Source: Parvibaculum sp. (lineage in GTDB: Bacteria > Pseudomonadota > Alphaproteobacteria > Parvibaculales > Parvibaculaceae). Taken from it: a stretch of DNA of 64,000 bases. The notes beneath the pieces were generated by a model, which saw only the letters and a list, made by a program, of their open reading frames with translations, was not told the DNA's origin and made no database searches. Positions 33,755-45,557 of this stretch are shown one piece after another. Made by a program: the position numbers and the translations under genes. The stretch's first letter is position 1. Each line of letters begins with the position of its first letter. Location of the stretch: the NCBI RefSeq assembly GCF_019635935.1, contig NZ_JAHBYN010000001.1:2757532-2821531 (forward strand), written 5' to 3'.

Positions 33755-34543
33755 ATGACCGATCATGTGCTCGTGACCGTCGAAGACGGTGTCCAGATCG
33801 TCACCATCAACCGCCCGGACAAGAAGAACGCCCTGACGGCAGAGATGTACAAGGTGCTGGCCGACGCGATCGAGACGGCGGATGCCGATCCGAAAATCCG
33901 CGTCACCTACTACACCGGCTCCGGCGGCTCATTCACGGCGGGCAACGACCTTGCCGACTTCGCCAAGGCGGGCACGACACCCGTCGACGAACAGCCGAAG
34001 GAAAAGCCGCATGTGACGCGCTTCCTCGAAAATCTCGCCAATGCCGAAAAGCCTGTCGTCGCGGCGGTGAACGGGCTTGCGGTAGGTGTCGGCGTCACCA
34101 TGCTGCTGCATTGCGATCTGGTTTATGCCGGCGCGAGCGCGACCTTCCAGATGCCCTTCGTCAATCTCGGCCTCGTGCCGGAAGCGGGCTCGACCTTCCT
34201 GCTGCAGCGTCAGATCGGCATTCAGAAGGCGGCCGACCTTTTCCTGACCGGCAAGAAGATCGGCGCGGAAAAAGCCGAAGCCATCGGCCTCGTTGCCGAT
34301 GTCTTCCCGGACAACGAGTTGCCGGTCGAAGCGCTCGCCCGCGCCAAGGCGCTCGCCGCGAAGGCGCCCAATGCGGTGCGCGCGACCAAGGCGCTGTTGA
34401 AGGACAATGACCGCCCGCGGGTCGGCGAAGCGCGCGAGGCCGAGGCCCGCGTCTTCGGTGCGCAGCTACGTTCCGACGAAGTGAAGGAAGCGATCAGCGC
34501 CTTCTTCGAAAAGCGTCAGCCGGATTTTTCGAAATTCGGTTGA
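33755..34543 (+). CDS. Enoyl-CoA hydratase/isomerase family protein
   Basis: A 262-aa crotonase-fold protein. The oxyanion-hole segments are TGSGGSFTAGNDLADF and NGLAVGVGVTMLLHCDLVYA; NLGLVPEAGSTFLL carries the conserved Glu (PEAGS), one of the two acidic residues expected for hydratase chemistry, while the first position lacks an obvious Glu. Isomerase activity on 3-enoyl-CoA is therefore also possible. GAAGGA precedes the ATG. Likely works with the acyl-CoA dehydrogenases in fatty acid oxidation. Confidence 0.86.
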   Translation: MTDHVLVTVEDGVQIVTINRPDKKNALTAEMYKVLADAIETADADPKIRVTYYTGSGGSFTAGNDLADFAKAGTTPVDEQPKEKPHVTRFLENLANAEKPVVAAVNGLAVGVGVTMLLHCDLVYAGASATFQMPFVNLGLVPEAGSTFLLQRQIGIQKAADLFLTGKKIGAEKAEAIGLVADVFPDNELPVEALARAKALAAKAPNAVRATKALLKDNDRPRVGEAREAEARVFGAQLRSDEVKEAISAFFEKRQPDFSKFG

Positions 34544-34546
34544 GCC

Positions 34547-35149
34547 TCAGTAGGCGGGCGGACGGGCGCCGACAACCAGCCGTTCGCCCCAGCTGCGCGG
34601 CTGGCCGGACTGGCCGAAGCTGAGCGGGCGGCGCGCCGAGAGCGGATTTGCGCCCGAATGCGGCTGCGGCTCGCCGACATGCAGCGCCCCGAGCTTGCGT
34701 TCGGCCGGATGAAGCATGCCCTCGCGATCCTCGACCAGCAGCGGCAGGCGAAGCACGCGGCCCCATGAGCGCCAGCGTGCCGGCGCGTCGAGCCCGTCAT
34801 GCGAGGCATGGAGGACGATATTAAGTTTCGCGTTGGTGGCATGCGTCAGCTCGACCAGCAGCGATTTCGCGACGCCGTGCCGGTCGCGCGCGACGACACG
34901 CAAGGCGACGCCCTCATAGGCCGACATCTTCTCCGACCATTCGAAGACACCCAGAATGGGCGAGGAATCGTTGACCGTCACCGCATCCGCATAGACCGTC
35001 GCATAGCGGATGAAGCCGAAGGCGCGCTGCACAAGCTCGGCTGCCGGAATGGCGGCATACTGGGGCAGGTGAAATGGGTCGGCGTCGATCTCGCCGCCGC
35101 GCCAGATGCGCGGGGCCTGTCGCCGGGATGCTGTTCCGTCCGTAATCAA
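34547..35149 (-). CDS. DUF6101 family protein
   Basis: About 200 aa, no signal peptide or membrane segment. The segments DADPFHLPQYAA, YEGVALRVVARDR and especially WRSWGRVLRLPLLVEDREGML match the pattern I recall for the Rhizobiales DUF6101 family, of unknown function. The frame is open to an ATG at 35254, but the TTG at 35149 has GGAGAG 6 bp upstream and removes overlap with the region before ubiD, so I prefer it. Convergent with the enoyl-CoA hydratase gene. Confidence 0.68.
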   Translation of the reverse strand: MITDGTASRRQAPRIWRGGEIDADPFHLPQYAAIPAAELVQRAFGFIRYATVYADAVTVNDSSPILGVFEWSEKMSAYEGVALRVVARDRHGVAKSLLVELTHATNAKLNIVLHASHDGLDAPARWRSWGRVLRLPLLVEDREGMLHPAERKLGALHVGEPQPHSGANPLSARRPLSFGQSGQPRSWGERLVVGARPPAY

Positions 35150-35309
35150 CCAACGCTCTCCTGCCTGAACTTCCGGCAATAAGCGTAAGCGCCGAACGGT
35201 TGGCGCCCTGTTAACGGATCGGGTCAATTTGGCAGGAATGCGGGAATGCGGCATTCTGCGCGCCCCGGCGCCCCCGCCCCGGAAAGCCGCAAGAAAGCCC
35301 GGAAAACCG

Positions 35310-36836
35310 ATGTCTTACGCCTCGTTGCGCGAATTCCTCTCGAAACTCGACGCCTCGGGCGATCTGGCCCGCGTCGGCGCGCCCGTCTCGACCGTTCTCG
35401 AAATGACCGAAATCCAGACCCGCCTGCTGGCCGAGCAGGGACCGGCGGTGCTCTTCGAACAGGCCTTGATGGCCGATGGGCGGACCTCGCCGATGCCGGT
35501 GCTGGTCAATCTTTTCGGCACCGTGGAGCGCGTGGCGCAGGCCGTAACGATGGGGGGCGTGGAACGCCGCCATGCGAAAGACCTGCGCGAAGTCGGCGAG
35601 GCGCTGGCCTTCCTGCGCCAGCCCGAACCGCCGGGCGGCTTCCGCGAAGCCTTCGAAATGCTGCCGCTCCTGAAAACCGTGATGGCGATGAAGCCGAAAA
35701 CGCTGTCTTCGGCGCCGTGTCAGGAGGTCGTGCTGAAGGGCGGCGACATCAATCTCCACGACCTGCCGATCCAGACCTGCTGGCCGGGCGAGCCGGCGCC
35801 GCTCATCACCTGGCCGCTGGTCGTGACCAAGGGGCCGAAGGGCACGAAGGAAGACGATTTCAACCTCGGCATCTACCGGATGCAGGTGCTGGGGCGCGAC
35901 AAGACGATCATGCGCTGGCTCGCCCATCGCGGTGGCGCGCAGCATCACGCGCGCTGGAAAAAGGAAAAGTCGGAGCCGCTGCCGGCCGCCTGCGTCATCG
36001 GCGCCGATCCGGGCACGATCCTCGCCGCGGTCACGCCGGTCCCCGACACGCTGAGCGAGTATCAGTTCGCGGGGCTCTTGCGCGGACAGAAGGTCGAGCT
36101 TGTCGATTGCAAGACCGTACCGCTGAAAGTGCCGGCCGAAGCCGAAATCGTCATCGAGGGCCATGTCTCGCTGGAGGATTACGAGGACGAAGGTCCTTAC
36201 GGCGACCACACCGGCTACTACAATTCGGTCGAGAAGTTCCCGGTCTTCACCGTCAGCGCCATCACGATGCGGAAAGACCCGATCTATCTCTCGACCTTCA
36301 CCGGCCGCCCGCCGGACGAGCCTTCGGTGCTGGGTGAAGCGCTCAACGAAGTCTTCATTCCGCTGCTGCAGCAGCAATTCCCCGAGATCGTCGATTTCTG
36401 GCTGCCGCCCGAAGGCTGCTCCTATCGCATCGCCGTCATCTCGATGAAGAAGGCCTATCCGGGTCACGCCAAGCGCGTGATGATGGGGGCGTGGTCCTAT
36501 CTCCGGCAGTTCATGTACACGAAATGGGTGATCGTGGTCGACGACGACATCGACGCGCGCGACTGGAAGGATGTCATGTGGGCGATCAGCACGCGGATGG
36601 ACCCGGTGCGCGACGTGACGCTGATCGAAAACACGCCGATCGACTATCTCGACTTCGCCTCGCCCGAAAGCGGCCTCGGCGGCAAGATCGGCCTCGATGC
36701 CACCAACAAATGGCCGCCCGAAACGAAGCGCGAATGGGGCCGCCAGATCCGCATGGACGAAGAGGTGATTGAGGCGGTGACGAAAAAATGGTCGAGCCTC
36801 GGCCTCCCCGGCACCGGCAAGCCGATCTGGAAGTGA
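35310..36836 (+). CDS. ubiD: UbiD family decarboxylase
   Basis: A 508-aa prenyl-FMN-dependent decarboxylase; in the ubiquinone pathway it removes the carboxyl group of 3-polyprenyl-4-hydroxybenzoate. Typical stretches are [59 protein letters not shown] (the conserved Glu/Asp/Glu region), and [20 protein letters not shown]. The start ATG at 35310 follows GGAAAA. Ubiquinone function is supported by family and by ubiA in the same window; the UbiX partner is not seen here. Confidence 0.92.
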   Translation: MSYASLREFLSKLDASGDLARVGAPVSTVLEMTEIQTRLLAEQGPAVLFEQALMADGRTSPMPVLVNLFGTVERVAQAVTMGGVERRHAKDLREVGEALAFLRQPEPPGGFREAFEMLPLLKTVMAMKPKTLSSAPCQEVVLKGGDINLHDLPIQTCWPGEPAPLITWPLVVTKGPKGTKEDDFNLGIYRMQVLGRDKTIMRWLAHRGGAQHHARWKKEKSEPLPAACVIGADPGTILAAVTPVPDTLSEYQFAGLLRGQKVELVDCKTVPLKVPAEAEIVIEGHVSLEDYEDEGPYGDHTGYYNSVEKFPVFTVSAITMRKDPIYLSTFTGRPPDEPSVLGEALNEVFIPLLQQQFPEIVDFWLPPEGCSYRIAVISMKKAYPGHAKRVMMGAWSYLRQFMYTKWVIVVDDDIDARDWKDVMWAISTRMDPVRDVTLIENTPIDYLDFASPESGLGGKIGLDATNKWPPETKREWGRQIRMDEEVIEAVTKKWSSLGLPGTGKPIWK

Positions 36837-37483
36837 CGGCGCCGACCATGCCCGCGATCCGCCCCTTCCACCCCGCCGATCTCGACGCGCTTTACGACAT
36901 CGCGCTGCGGACAGGCGATTCCGGGCAGGACGCGACGGCGCTTCATGACGATCCGAAACTGATCGGCCACATCTATGCCGCGCCCTATGCGCTGCTCGAA
37001 CCGGCAAGAGCCTTTGTGGCCGAAGACGAAGCGGGCGTCGCCGGTTACATCGTCGGCGCCGCGGATACGCGCACCTTCGACGCGCGGCTCGAAACCGAAT
37101 GGTGGCCGGCCCTCCGGGCGCAATATCAAGACCCCGCCGCGAAGCCGCATGAAAGCTGGAGCGCCGACGAACGCCGCCAATATGTGATCCACCATCCCTA
37201 CAAAACGCCCGAGCGGATCGTTGCGTTCTACCCGGCGCATCTCCACATCAACCTGCTGCCGCGCCTGCAGGGCCGCGATGTCGGCCGCCGCCTGCTCGAC
37301 CGCTTCCTCGATGCGGTCGGCGAAGCCGGCGCGCGCGGCGTGCATCTCGGTTGCGGCGCGACAAACACGCGCGCCTTGCATTTCTACGCGCGCTACGGCT
37401 TTTCGGAGATCGAGCGCTCGGCGCGGACGCACACGGTCTGGATGGGAATTGAAGTCTCCGCCGCCGGGGGCAGCGCGACATGA
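36833..37483 (+). CDS. GNAT family N-acetyltransferase
   Basis: A ~216-aa acetyltransferase. [23 protein letters not shown] is a normal GNAT opening, [24 protein letters not shown] carries the acetyl-CoA-binding R/Q-x-x-G-x-G/A-like loop ([11 protein letters not shown]), and [10 protein letters not shown] is the last conserved segment. The residues resemble O-GlcNAcase-associated or protein acetyltransferase-like members, but the substrate is unknown. Start GTG 36833 overlaps the ubiD stop (GTGA); ATG 36848 is an alternative giving 211 aa. Its stop overlaps arfB by 4 bp. Confidence 0.82.
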   Translation: MTAPTMPAIRPFHPADLDALYDIALRTGDSGQDATALHDDPKLIGHIYAAPYALLEPARAFVAEDEAGVAGYIVGAADTRTFDARLETEWWPALRAQYQDPAAKPHESWSADERRQYVIHHPYKTPERIVAFYPAHLHINLLPRLQGRDVGRRLLDRFLDAVGEAGARGVHLGCGATNTRALHFYARYGFSEIERSARTHTVWMGIEVSAAGGSAT

Positions 37484-37905
37484 TCCCGGTCACGGACACG
37501 CTCTCCATCGGCGACGATGAAATCGCCATCACCTATATCCGCGCCGGCGGTCCGGGCGGGCAGAATGTCAACAAGGTCTCGACCGCCGCGCAGCTTCGCT
37601 TCGACATGCGCGCCTCGCCGTCGCTGGACGGGCGCGTCAAGGCGCGGCTCGAGCGCCTGGCGGGCACGAAACTCACCCGGGACGGCGTCATCGTCATCAC
37701 CGCAAACCGCTTCCGCACCCAGGAGGCAAACCGCCGCGACGCCATCAAGCGCCTTGTCGAGATGATCGCGGCGGCCGCACACCGGCCGAAATTTAGGGTG
37801 CCGACGAAACCAAGCCCCGGCGAGAAGAAGCGTCGCCTCGAGAGCAAGGTGAGGCGCGGCGCGACGAAGCAGCTCCGCAGCCGCAAGCCCGCCACCGACG
37901 ATTAA
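37480..37905 (+). CDS. arfB: Alternative ribosome-rescue factor ArfB (YaeJ-type peptidyl-tRNA hydrolase)
   Basis: A 141-aa class I release-factor homologue with the GGQ hydrolysis motif at residues 26-28 (RAGGPGGQNVNKVST), no codon-recognition domain, and a Lys/Arg-rich C-terminal tail (EKKRRLESKVRRGATKQLRSRK) that in ArfB enters the empty mRNA channel of stalled ribosomes. It starts in an ATGA overlap with the GNAT gene. Complete. Confidence 0.93.
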   Translation: MIPVTDTLSIGDDEIAITYIRAGGPGGQNVNKVSTAAQLRFDMRASPSLDGRVKARLERLAGTKLTRDGVIVITANRFRTQEANRRDAIKRLVEMIAAAAHRPKFRVPTKPSPGEKKRRLESKVRRGATKQLRSRKPATDD

Positions 37906-38025
37906 GACACTATTTTCAAGGAAAGAAGCGCGCCCGGCGCTGTGACGGGGTCTGCTTCACGTGCTAGCGTTCCTGCCGACCCGTAGAATCAAGGTGGCGG
38001 CAGGCCAAACAAGGGAGGCGACCCG

Positions 38026-38430
38026 ATGACATTCTATTCGATCTCGCTGGCGATTGTCGGCGTTTATGCCGGCCTCAACATTCTGATCAATCTCTTTCTC
38101 GCCTATCAGGTTTCTGCGAACCGCGTGCGCACCAATGTGATGAGCGGCACCGGCGACGACGAGAAGCTTTACAACGCCAACCGCGCCCACATCACCAATG
38201 TCGAATACACGCCCATCGGTCTGATCGGCCTCGTGGTGCTGCACATGCTGTCGGCCTCGATCTATGTGCTGCATATCGTCGGTCTCGCGCTCACCATCGG
38301 CCGCGTGCTGCATGCGATCGGCCTCTCGCGCAGCTCTGCCTCGACGCCGCCGCGCCTGATCGGCACATTGCTCACCTGGATCGGCCAGCTCGTCGCGGGC
38401 GGCGCCTGTCTCTTCTACGCGCTCGTCTGA
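38026..38430 (+). CDS. MAPEG family membrane protein
   Basis: A 134-aa inner-membrane protein with four hydrophobic helices. The cytoplasmic segment VRTNVMSGTGDDEKLYNANRAHITNVEYTPI corresponds to the glutathione-binding R-x-x-x-N-x-E/Q-like region of MAPEG proteins (RAHxNxxE). The family includes microsomal-type glutathione transferases. AGGGAGG precedes the ATG. Followed by pmbA at 20 bp. Confidence 0.82.
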   Translation: MTFYSISLAIVGVYAGLNILINLFLAYQVSANRVRTNVMSGTGDDEKLYNANRAHITNVEYTPIGLIGLVVLHMLSASIYVLHIVGLALTIGRVLHAIGLSRSSASTPPRLIGTLLTWIGQLVAGGACLFYALV

Positions 38431-38450
38431 CAAGGTAATTCGGGGCAAGC

Positions 38451-39827
38451 ATGACAAAAGCGGCAAAGACGGCGGAGCGGATGTCGACGCTCGACATGGC
38501 GTCCTCGCTTGTCGGCCGCGCGCTGAAGGCGGGCGCCGATGCGGCCGAGGCGGTGGCCATGGAAGGCACCTCGCTCGGCGTCTCGTGGCGTCTCGGCAAG
38601 CTTGAGGATGTCGAACGCTCGGAAGGCTGCGATGTCGGCCTGCGTGTCTTTGTCGGCAAGCGGCAGGCGAGCGTCTCGACGACCGATCTCTCGGAAGCCT
38701 CGCTGGCGCCGATGATCGAGCGCGTCGTCGCCATGGCCCGCGCGGCGCCCGAAGACCCGTATTGCGGCCTTGCCGATCCGGAATTTCTGGCGCGCGACTG
38801 GCCCGATCTCGACATCGAGGACAAGTCCGCCCCGCCCACGGCCGAGCAGCTTGCGGCTTTCGCCGCCGAGGCGGAGGAGGCGGCGCTGGCGGTCGCGGGC
38901 GTCACCAATTCGAGTGGCGCCGGCGCCGGCTGGGGCCGTTCCGGCGTTGCGCTGGTCACGCGCGAAGCCTCTGGCGGCGGCTTTGCCGGCAGCTATGCCG
39001 GAACCTCCTGTTCGATCTCCTGTTCGGTGCTGGCCGGCGAGGGCACCGCGATGGAGCGCGACTACGACTACATGACGGCCCGCCACGGACAAGACCTCGA
39101 AGGCGCATCCGTCATCGGCCGTCGCGCCGGCGAGAAAGCGGTGAAGCGGCTTCATCCGCGCAAGGTGCGCTCGCAATCGGTCCCCGTCGTCTACGACCCG
39201 CGCGTCTCGGGCGGTCTTGTCGGACATTTCGCCGGCGCGATTTCCGGCACCTCGATTGCCCGCGGCACCAGCTTCCTGAAAAACGACATGGACCGCGCGG
39301 TCTTCGCGAAAGAGATTTCCATTGTCGACGATCCGCACATGAAGCGCGGCTTGCGCTCGAAGCCTTTCGACGGCGAAGGCGTCCGGAACAACCGCATGTT
39401 GCTCGTCGAGAACGGGCGGCTGACGACATGGCTGCTCGACAGCGCAACGGCGCGCCAGCTCGGCCTCGCAACGACCGGTCATGCGGCGCGCGGCACAGGC
39501 GGCCCGCCAGCGCCGGCGCCGAGCAATCTCTACATGGAAGCGGGCTGCCTGAAGGTGAAGGAACTGATCGCCGACATCAAACAGGGTCTCTACGTGACCG
39601 AGCTGATCGGCATGGGCGTCAATGGCGTCACCGGCGACTACAGCCGCGGCGCCTCCGGCTTCTGGATCGAAAACGGCGAGATCGTCTATCCGGTCAGCGA
39701 AATCACCATCGCCGGAAACCTGAAGGATATGTTCCTCAACATGACGCCGGCCGACGATCTCGAATTCCGTCACGCCACCAATGCGCCGACGATCCGCGTC
39801 GAAGGGATGACCGTTGCCGGTACCTGA
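38451..39827 (+). CDS. pmbA: Metalloprotease-like subunit PmbA/TldE
   Basis: A 458-aa member of the TldD/PmbA family. TldD and TldE form a heterodimeric zinc protease that trims leader peptides and degrades CcdA-type antitoxins. The C-terminal NLYMEAGCLKVKELIADIKQGLYVTELIGMGVNGVTGDYSRGASGFWIENGEIVYPVSEITIAGNL region is diagnostic (pieces such as GDYSRGASGFWIE). The TldD HEAIGHGLEGD zinc motif is absent here, as expected for TldE. The tldD partner is at 57191 on the other strand. The stop overlaps the next gene by 14 bp. Confidence 0.92.
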   Translation: MTKAAKTAERMSTLDMASSLVGRALKAGADAAEAVAMEGTSLGVSWRLGKLEDVERSEGCDVGLRVFVGKRQASVSTTDLSEASLAPMIERVVAMARAAPEDPYCGLADPEFLARDWPDLDIEDKSAPPTAEQLAAFAAEAEEAALAVAGVTNSSGAGAGWGRSGVALVTREASGGGFAGSYAGTSCSISCSVLAGEGTAMERDYDYMTARHGQDLEGASVIGRRAGEKAVKRLHPRKVRSQSVPVVYDPRVSGGLVGHFAGAISGTSIARGTSFLKNDMDRAVFAKEISIVDDPHMKRGLRSKPFDGEGVRNNRMLLVENGRLTTWLLDSATARQLGLATTGHAARGTGGPPAPAPSNLYMEAGCLKVKELIADIKQGLYVTELIGMGVNGVTGDYSRGASGFWIENGEIVYPVSEITIAGNLKDMFLNMTPADDLEFRHATNAPTIRVEGMTVAGT

Positions 39828-40623
39828 CGGCGATTTCGCGCTGCTGAAGGAAGCGGTCAGGGATGCGGGCGCGCTCGCCATGCGCTATTTCGGCACTGAC
39901 CTCCGGAAATGGTCGAAAGACGCCGACGACACCCCTGTCACCGAGGCCGACATCGCGGTCAACGATCTCCTGCGCGCGCGTCTCATGGGTGCGCGCCCGG
40001 GCTATGGCTGGCTCTCGGAAGAAACCGAAGACGATCCCGCGCGGCTTGCGCGGTCGCTGACCTGGGTGGTTGATCCGATCGACGGCACCCGCGCCTTCGC
40101 CAGAGGTAAAACCGACTTCGCCATTTCCGTCGCACTGGTTGTGGATGGACGGCCGGCGCTTGCCGTGCTGTTCAATCCCGCGACCGGCGAATTCTTCGAG
40201 GCGGCGGTGGGCGGCGGCGCATATCTCAACGGCGCGCCGATCTGCGTCAGCGGTTGCGCGACGATCGAAGGATGCCGGATGGCCGCCTTCGCGCCGATGT
40301 TCAAGAATCCCGGCTGGGCGCGCGCCGGCATCGAGCCCTGGCCCGAGATGGAAATTCTCGAGCGCAACTCCGTCGCCTACAGGATCGCGCTGGTCGCCTG
40401 CGGCGCGGTCGATGCCGCGCTGGCGCTTAACGGCAAGAGCGACTGGGATCTGGCGGCAGCCGATCTCATCGTCCACGAGGCGCAAGGGCGCATGACCACG
40501 CATGACGGCAAGCCCTTTATCTACAATCGTGAAAATACGCGCCACCGGAGCCTGCTCGTCGCGGGGCCCGCGCTCTACGATGCCTTGTTTGCCAAAGTGG
40601 GCGCGGTTCGGCTGCCGGATTAG
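39814..40623 (+). CDS. Inositol monophosphatase family protein, CysQ-like 3'(2'),5'-bisphosphate nucleotidase
   Basis: A 269-aa Mg-dependent, Li-sensitive-type phosphatase. Metal-binding motifs are LSEETEDD, WVVDPIDGTRAFARG and the C-terminal GKSDWDLAAADLIVHEAQG. Similar proteins hydrolyse 3'-phosphoadenosine 5'-phosphate or inositol phosphates. Translation likely starts at TTG 39814, with GAAGGG 7 bp before it, inside the end of pmbA; no ATG fits. Followed by DUF4170, a common alphaproteobacterial neighbour. Confidence 0.87.
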   Translation: MPVPDGDFALLKEAVRDAGALAMRYFGTDLRKWSKDADDTPVTEADIAVNDLLRARLMGARPGYGWLSEETEDDPARLARSLTWVVDPIDGTRAFARGKTDFAISVALVVDGRPALAVLFNPATGEFFEAAVGGGAYLNGAPICVSGCATIEGCRMAAFAPMFKNPGWARAGIEPWPEMEILERNSVAYRIALVACGAVDAALALNGKSDWDLAAADLIVHEAQGRMTTHDGKPFIYNRENTRHRSLLVAGPALYDALFAKVGAVRLPD

Positions 40624-40696
40624 CCGCCGCGCCTTCGCTCGACATCCCCGGCATGTTAGGATTCGACTCGAAATCGTTCCTCCTTTCGGGGCCGCC

Positions 40697-40933
40697 ATGT
40701 CAAAACAGCTTCTCCATCTCGTTTTCGGCGGCGAACTGACGCATCTCGAAGGCAGGGAATTCAAGGACACGAACGCGCTCGACATTGTCGGCATCTTCCC
40801 CGGCTATGACGAGGCGCATCGGGCCTGGAAGGCGGCGGCGCAGCGAACCGTCGACAACGCGCATATGCGTTATTTCATCGTGCATCTGCATCGGCTTCTC
40901 GATCCCGACGAGGCGAATGACCATGACCACTGA
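40697..40933 (+). CDS. DUF4170 family protein
   Basis: A 78-aa soluble protein matching the DUF4170 pattern: LLHLVFGGEL at the start, FKDTNALDIVGIFPGYDEAHRAWKAAAQRTVDNA, then YFIVHLHRLLDP at the end. Function unknown. It usually follows an inositol-monophosphatase-type gene in Rhizobiales, as here. Its end overlaps the TspO gene. Confidence 0.85.
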   Translation: MSKQLLHLVFGGELTHLEGREFKDTNALDIVGIFPGYDEAHRAWKAAAQRTVDNAHMRYFIVHLHRLLDPDEANDHDH

Positions 40934-41453
40934 AAACCCGTCACCCTACAGCGCGGGAAAAGCGTCGGCCGGACCGAGCGCGCTGACGTCGCTGGTATGC
41001 CTTTTCGGTTTCCTGATTGTCGTCTTCTTTGTCGGTTGGGTAGGCGGCGCCGTGACGGCGACGAGCGTCGGCGACTGGTACGAGACGCTGGTGAAGCCGC
41101 CGCTCAATCCGGACAGATGGGTCTTCCCCATCGCCTGGAACTTCCTTTATTTCCTGATGGCGATTTCGGCCTGGCTTGTCTGGCGGACGGCAGGGAGCTT
41201 CGACAAGGCGGGTGGGCCGCTCGCCCTGTTCGGCATGCAACTCGCTTTGAACCTGTCCTGGAGCATCGTTTTCTTCGGGCTGAAAAACCCCATGCTCGCC
41301 GTCGCGACAGTACTGGTTCTCGACATCGCCATCGCGATCACGATCATGGCGTTCCTCAGGGTCGACCGGCTGGCCGGCTGGCTGCTGGTGCCTTATCTCG
41401 GCTGGACCTTGTTTGCCACTTACCTGACCATCGGCATTGCGCTGCTCAATTGA
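40923..41453 (+). CDS. TspO/MBR family tryptophan-rich sensory protein
   Basis: A ~176-aa inner-membrane protein with five helices. WYETLVKPPLNPDRWVFPIAWNFLYFLMAISAWLVWR is the TspO signature (KPPLNPDRWVFP and LYFLMAISAWLVW). TspO proteins bind porphyrins and steroids and in Alphaproteobacteria modulate tetrapyrrole-related gene expression. The ATG at 40923 lies 9 bp after GAGG; an in-frame ATG two codons earlier is an alternative. It overlaps DUF4170. Confidence 0.9.
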   Translation: MTTENPSPYSAGKASAGPSALTSLVCLFGFLIVVFFVGWVGGAVTATSVGDWYETLVKPPLNPDRWVFPIAWNFLYFLMAISAWLVWRTAGSFDKAGGPLALFGMQLALNLSWSIVFFGLKNPMLAVATVLVLDIAIAITIMAFLRVDRLAGWLLVPYLGWTLFATYLTIGIALLN

Positions 41454-41592
41454 CGAACGATCTGAAAATCGGGCAAAAAGCCAATTGCATGAAGCGTTTA
41501 CCATTTGCCGGCTTTATGGCGGCGGGTAACGCGCCGTGATATGGTCCGGGCGACCCCGGACCACAAAGACGGGCCCGAACGAGACAGGCCAG

Positions 41593-43482
<1,890 letters not shown>

Positions 43483-43489
43483 GCGTCCG

Positions 43490-44236
43490 ATGTCGCTTGG
43501 CAAAAAGATATTCAAGAGCGCGGCCTTCACCGAAACCATTGCGTTTCTGATCGCGCTCTATATCCGCATCGTGCGGCGCACATGCCGCTTCGAAATCAGG
43601 CGGGGCGACATCGCCGCCAGTTTCTGGAATGTCGACAAGCCGTTTGTCGCCGCGACATGGCACGGCCAGAATCTCATCCTGCCGCCCTTCTGGCACAACT
43701 GGCGCGAGTGGTGCATCCTCGTTTCCAAACATGGCGATGGCGAAATCGTCGACGGCGTGATGCGTCATCTCGGCGTCAGCACGATCCGCGGCGCCGGCGT
43801 GCCGAAGGGCGAGGAGCGCAGCTACAAACACAAGGGCAAGGGCGGTGCCGGCGCGTTGCGCGCGATGGTCCGCGCGCTTGGTGAAAATATCTCGATCGGG
43901 CTCACCGCCGATCTCCCGCCCGGCCCGGCCCGGCGCGCGGGCGAGGGGATCGTGATGCTGGCGCGGTTGTCGGGCCGCCCCATCGTGCCGGTTGCCGCGA
44001 CCACACGCGCGCGCATCAAGCTCAACAACTGGGACAACTTCACCATCAACCTGCCATTTTCGAAGGGCGCGCTGGTTTGGGGCGAGCCAATCTATGTCGA
44101 ACGCGACGCGACGCCTGCGGAAATCGAAGCGGCGCGGCAGAGCGTGGAAGACGGTCTCAATGCGGTGGCGGCCGAAGCCGAGCGGCTTGTCGGACGCGCG
44201 CCGCCGTTGCAGGACGCAGGGGCGGTGGCGCGTTGA
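43490..44236 (+). CDS. DUF374 family lysophospholipid acyltransferase-like protein
   Basis: A 248-aa protein starting 7 bp after the msbA-like gene. DUF374 is related to glycerophosphate/LPS acyltransferases. TWHGQNLILPPFW contains the family His, SKHGDGEIVDGVM and GLTADLPPGPARRAGEGIVMLA are characteristic, and an N-terminal hydrophobic segment anchors it. In several Alphaproteobacteria DUF374 genes lie next to waaA and lpxK, as here, implying a role in lipid A or outer-membrane lipid acylation; in vivo substrate unknown. Confidence 0.85.
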   Translation: MSLGKKIFKSAAFTETIAFLIALYIRIVRRTCRFEIRRGDIAASFWNVDKPFVAATWHGQNLILPPFWHNWREWCILVSKHGDGEIVDGVMRHLGVSTIRGAGVPKGEERSYKHKGKGGAGALRAMVRALGENISIGLTADLPPGPARRAGEGIVMLARLSGRPIVPVAATTRARIKLNNWDNFTINLPFSKGALVWGEPIYVERDATPAEIEAARQSVEDGLNAVAAEAERLVGRAPPLQDAGAVAR

Positions 44237-44252
44237 GCCGCGCGTTTCGACA

Positions 44253-45557
44253 ATGACGCGGCGCCTCTCATCGCCCGGCTTCGTCTTCTATCGTTTGCTG
44301 ACGCGCGCCCTCGCGCCCGCCGTGCCGTTGCTGCTGCGCCGCCGGGTGACGCGCGGCAAGGAGGAACCGGCGCGCCTCGGCGAACGCCTCGGATATGCGT
44401 CGCAGGTCCGCCCGCAAGGACGCCTCGTCTGGTTTCATGCGGCAAGCATCGGTGAATCATTGTCGGTCATGCCGCTCGTCGAGCGCTTTCTCGTTGCTGC
44501 TCCCGATATCTCGGTGCTGGTGACGACCGGCACCGTCACCTCCGCGAAGCTGATGGCCGAAAGGCTGCCGCCGCGCGCTGTCCACCAGTTTGTCCCGCTC
44601 GATCATCCGGACTACTGCGCGCGTTTTCTCGATCATTGGCGGCCCGATCTGGCGATATGGGTCGAGTCGGAATTCTGGCCCAACCTGATCGCCGCCGCCC
44701 ATATGCGCGGCGCGAAGCTGGCGCTGGTCAATGCGCGGATCACCGAAAATTCATTCGGCAAATGGCGACGCGCCCCGCGCTTTGCTGAAGGCTTGCTGAG
44801 CCGTTTCTCGGTCGCGATGGCGCAGGATGCCGCCAGCGCCGAACGCTTGCGCAGCCTCGGATCGCGTTCGGTGCTGCGTCTAGGCAACCTCAAACACGAT
44901 GCGCCGCCGCTCGCCCACGACACGGCCGAACTGGCGCGCTTGCGCGACGAGATCGGCGCGCGTCCGGTCTGGATTGCCAGCAACACGCATGAAGGCGAGG
45001 AGCGCGCCGCCGCGGACGCGCATCTCCAGCTTGCGCAATCGCATCCGGATCTGTTGACGATCGTCGTGCCGCGTCACCCGGCGCGCGGCGCTTCCGTTGC
45101 CGCCGAATGCCGGGGGCTCGGGCTTCAGGTCGCGCAGCGCAGCAGCGGCGACAGGATCGCGCCGGCGACGAATATCTATCTCGGCGACACGCTGGGCGAG
45201 ATGGGCCTCTACTACATGCTGTCCGGCATCGCCTTCATCGGCGGTACGCTCAATTCGGCGGGCGGCCACAATCCATTCGAGGCGGCGCGTCTCGACAGCG
45301 CGCTGATCGCCGGCCCTTCCGACTTCAATTTTGCCGAAGCCTATACGGCCTTCGAGAAGGCGAACGCAATGACGCGCATCGCGGCCGCACCGGCGCTTGC
45401 CGGCGCCGTCGGGCGTCTCCTTGCCGACGAAGCGTTGCGCCGCCGCATGGCGTCGTCGGCCCGCGCCGTCGCGAGCGCCGACAGCGGCGCGACCTCGCGC
45501 GCCTTCGAGGCGCTTTTGCCGCTGCTGCCCGCCGGGAGGAGTGGCGCCGATGCGTGA
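44253..45557 (+). CDS. waaA: 3-deoxy-D-manno-octulosonic acid (Kdo) transferase
   Basis: A 434-aa inner-membrane glycosyltransferase adding Kdo to lipid IVA. An N-terminal hydrophobic anchor is followed by GRLVWFHAASIGESLS, AIWVESEFWPNLIAAA, ALVNARITENSF, the nucleotide-binding GDTLGEMGLYYMLSGIAFIGG and GGHNPFEAARLDSALIAGP. All are WaaA signatures. The ATG at 44253 is 16 bp after the DUF374 stop. The 3' end overlaps lpxK by 8 bp. Confidence 0.95.
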   Translation: MTRRLSSPGFVFYRLLTRALAPAVPLLLRRRVTRGKEEPARLGERLGYASQVRPQGRLVWFHAASIGESLSVMPLVERFLVAAPDISVLVTTGTVTSAKLMAERLPPRAVHQFVPLDHPDYCARFLDHWRPDLAIWVESEFWPNLIAAAHMRGAKLALVNARITENSFGKWRRAPRFAEGLLSRFSVAMAQDAASAERLRSLGSRSVLRLGNLKHDAPPLAHDTAELARLRDEIGARPVWIASNTHEGEERAAADAHLQLAQSHPDLLTIVVPRHPARGASVAAECRGLGLQVAQRSSGDRIAPATNIYLGDTLGEMGLYYMLSGIAFIGGTLNSAGGHNPFEAARLDSALIAGPSDFNFAEAYTAFEKANAMTRIAAAPALAGAVGRLLADEALRRRMASSARAVASADSGATSRAFEALLPLLPAGRSGADA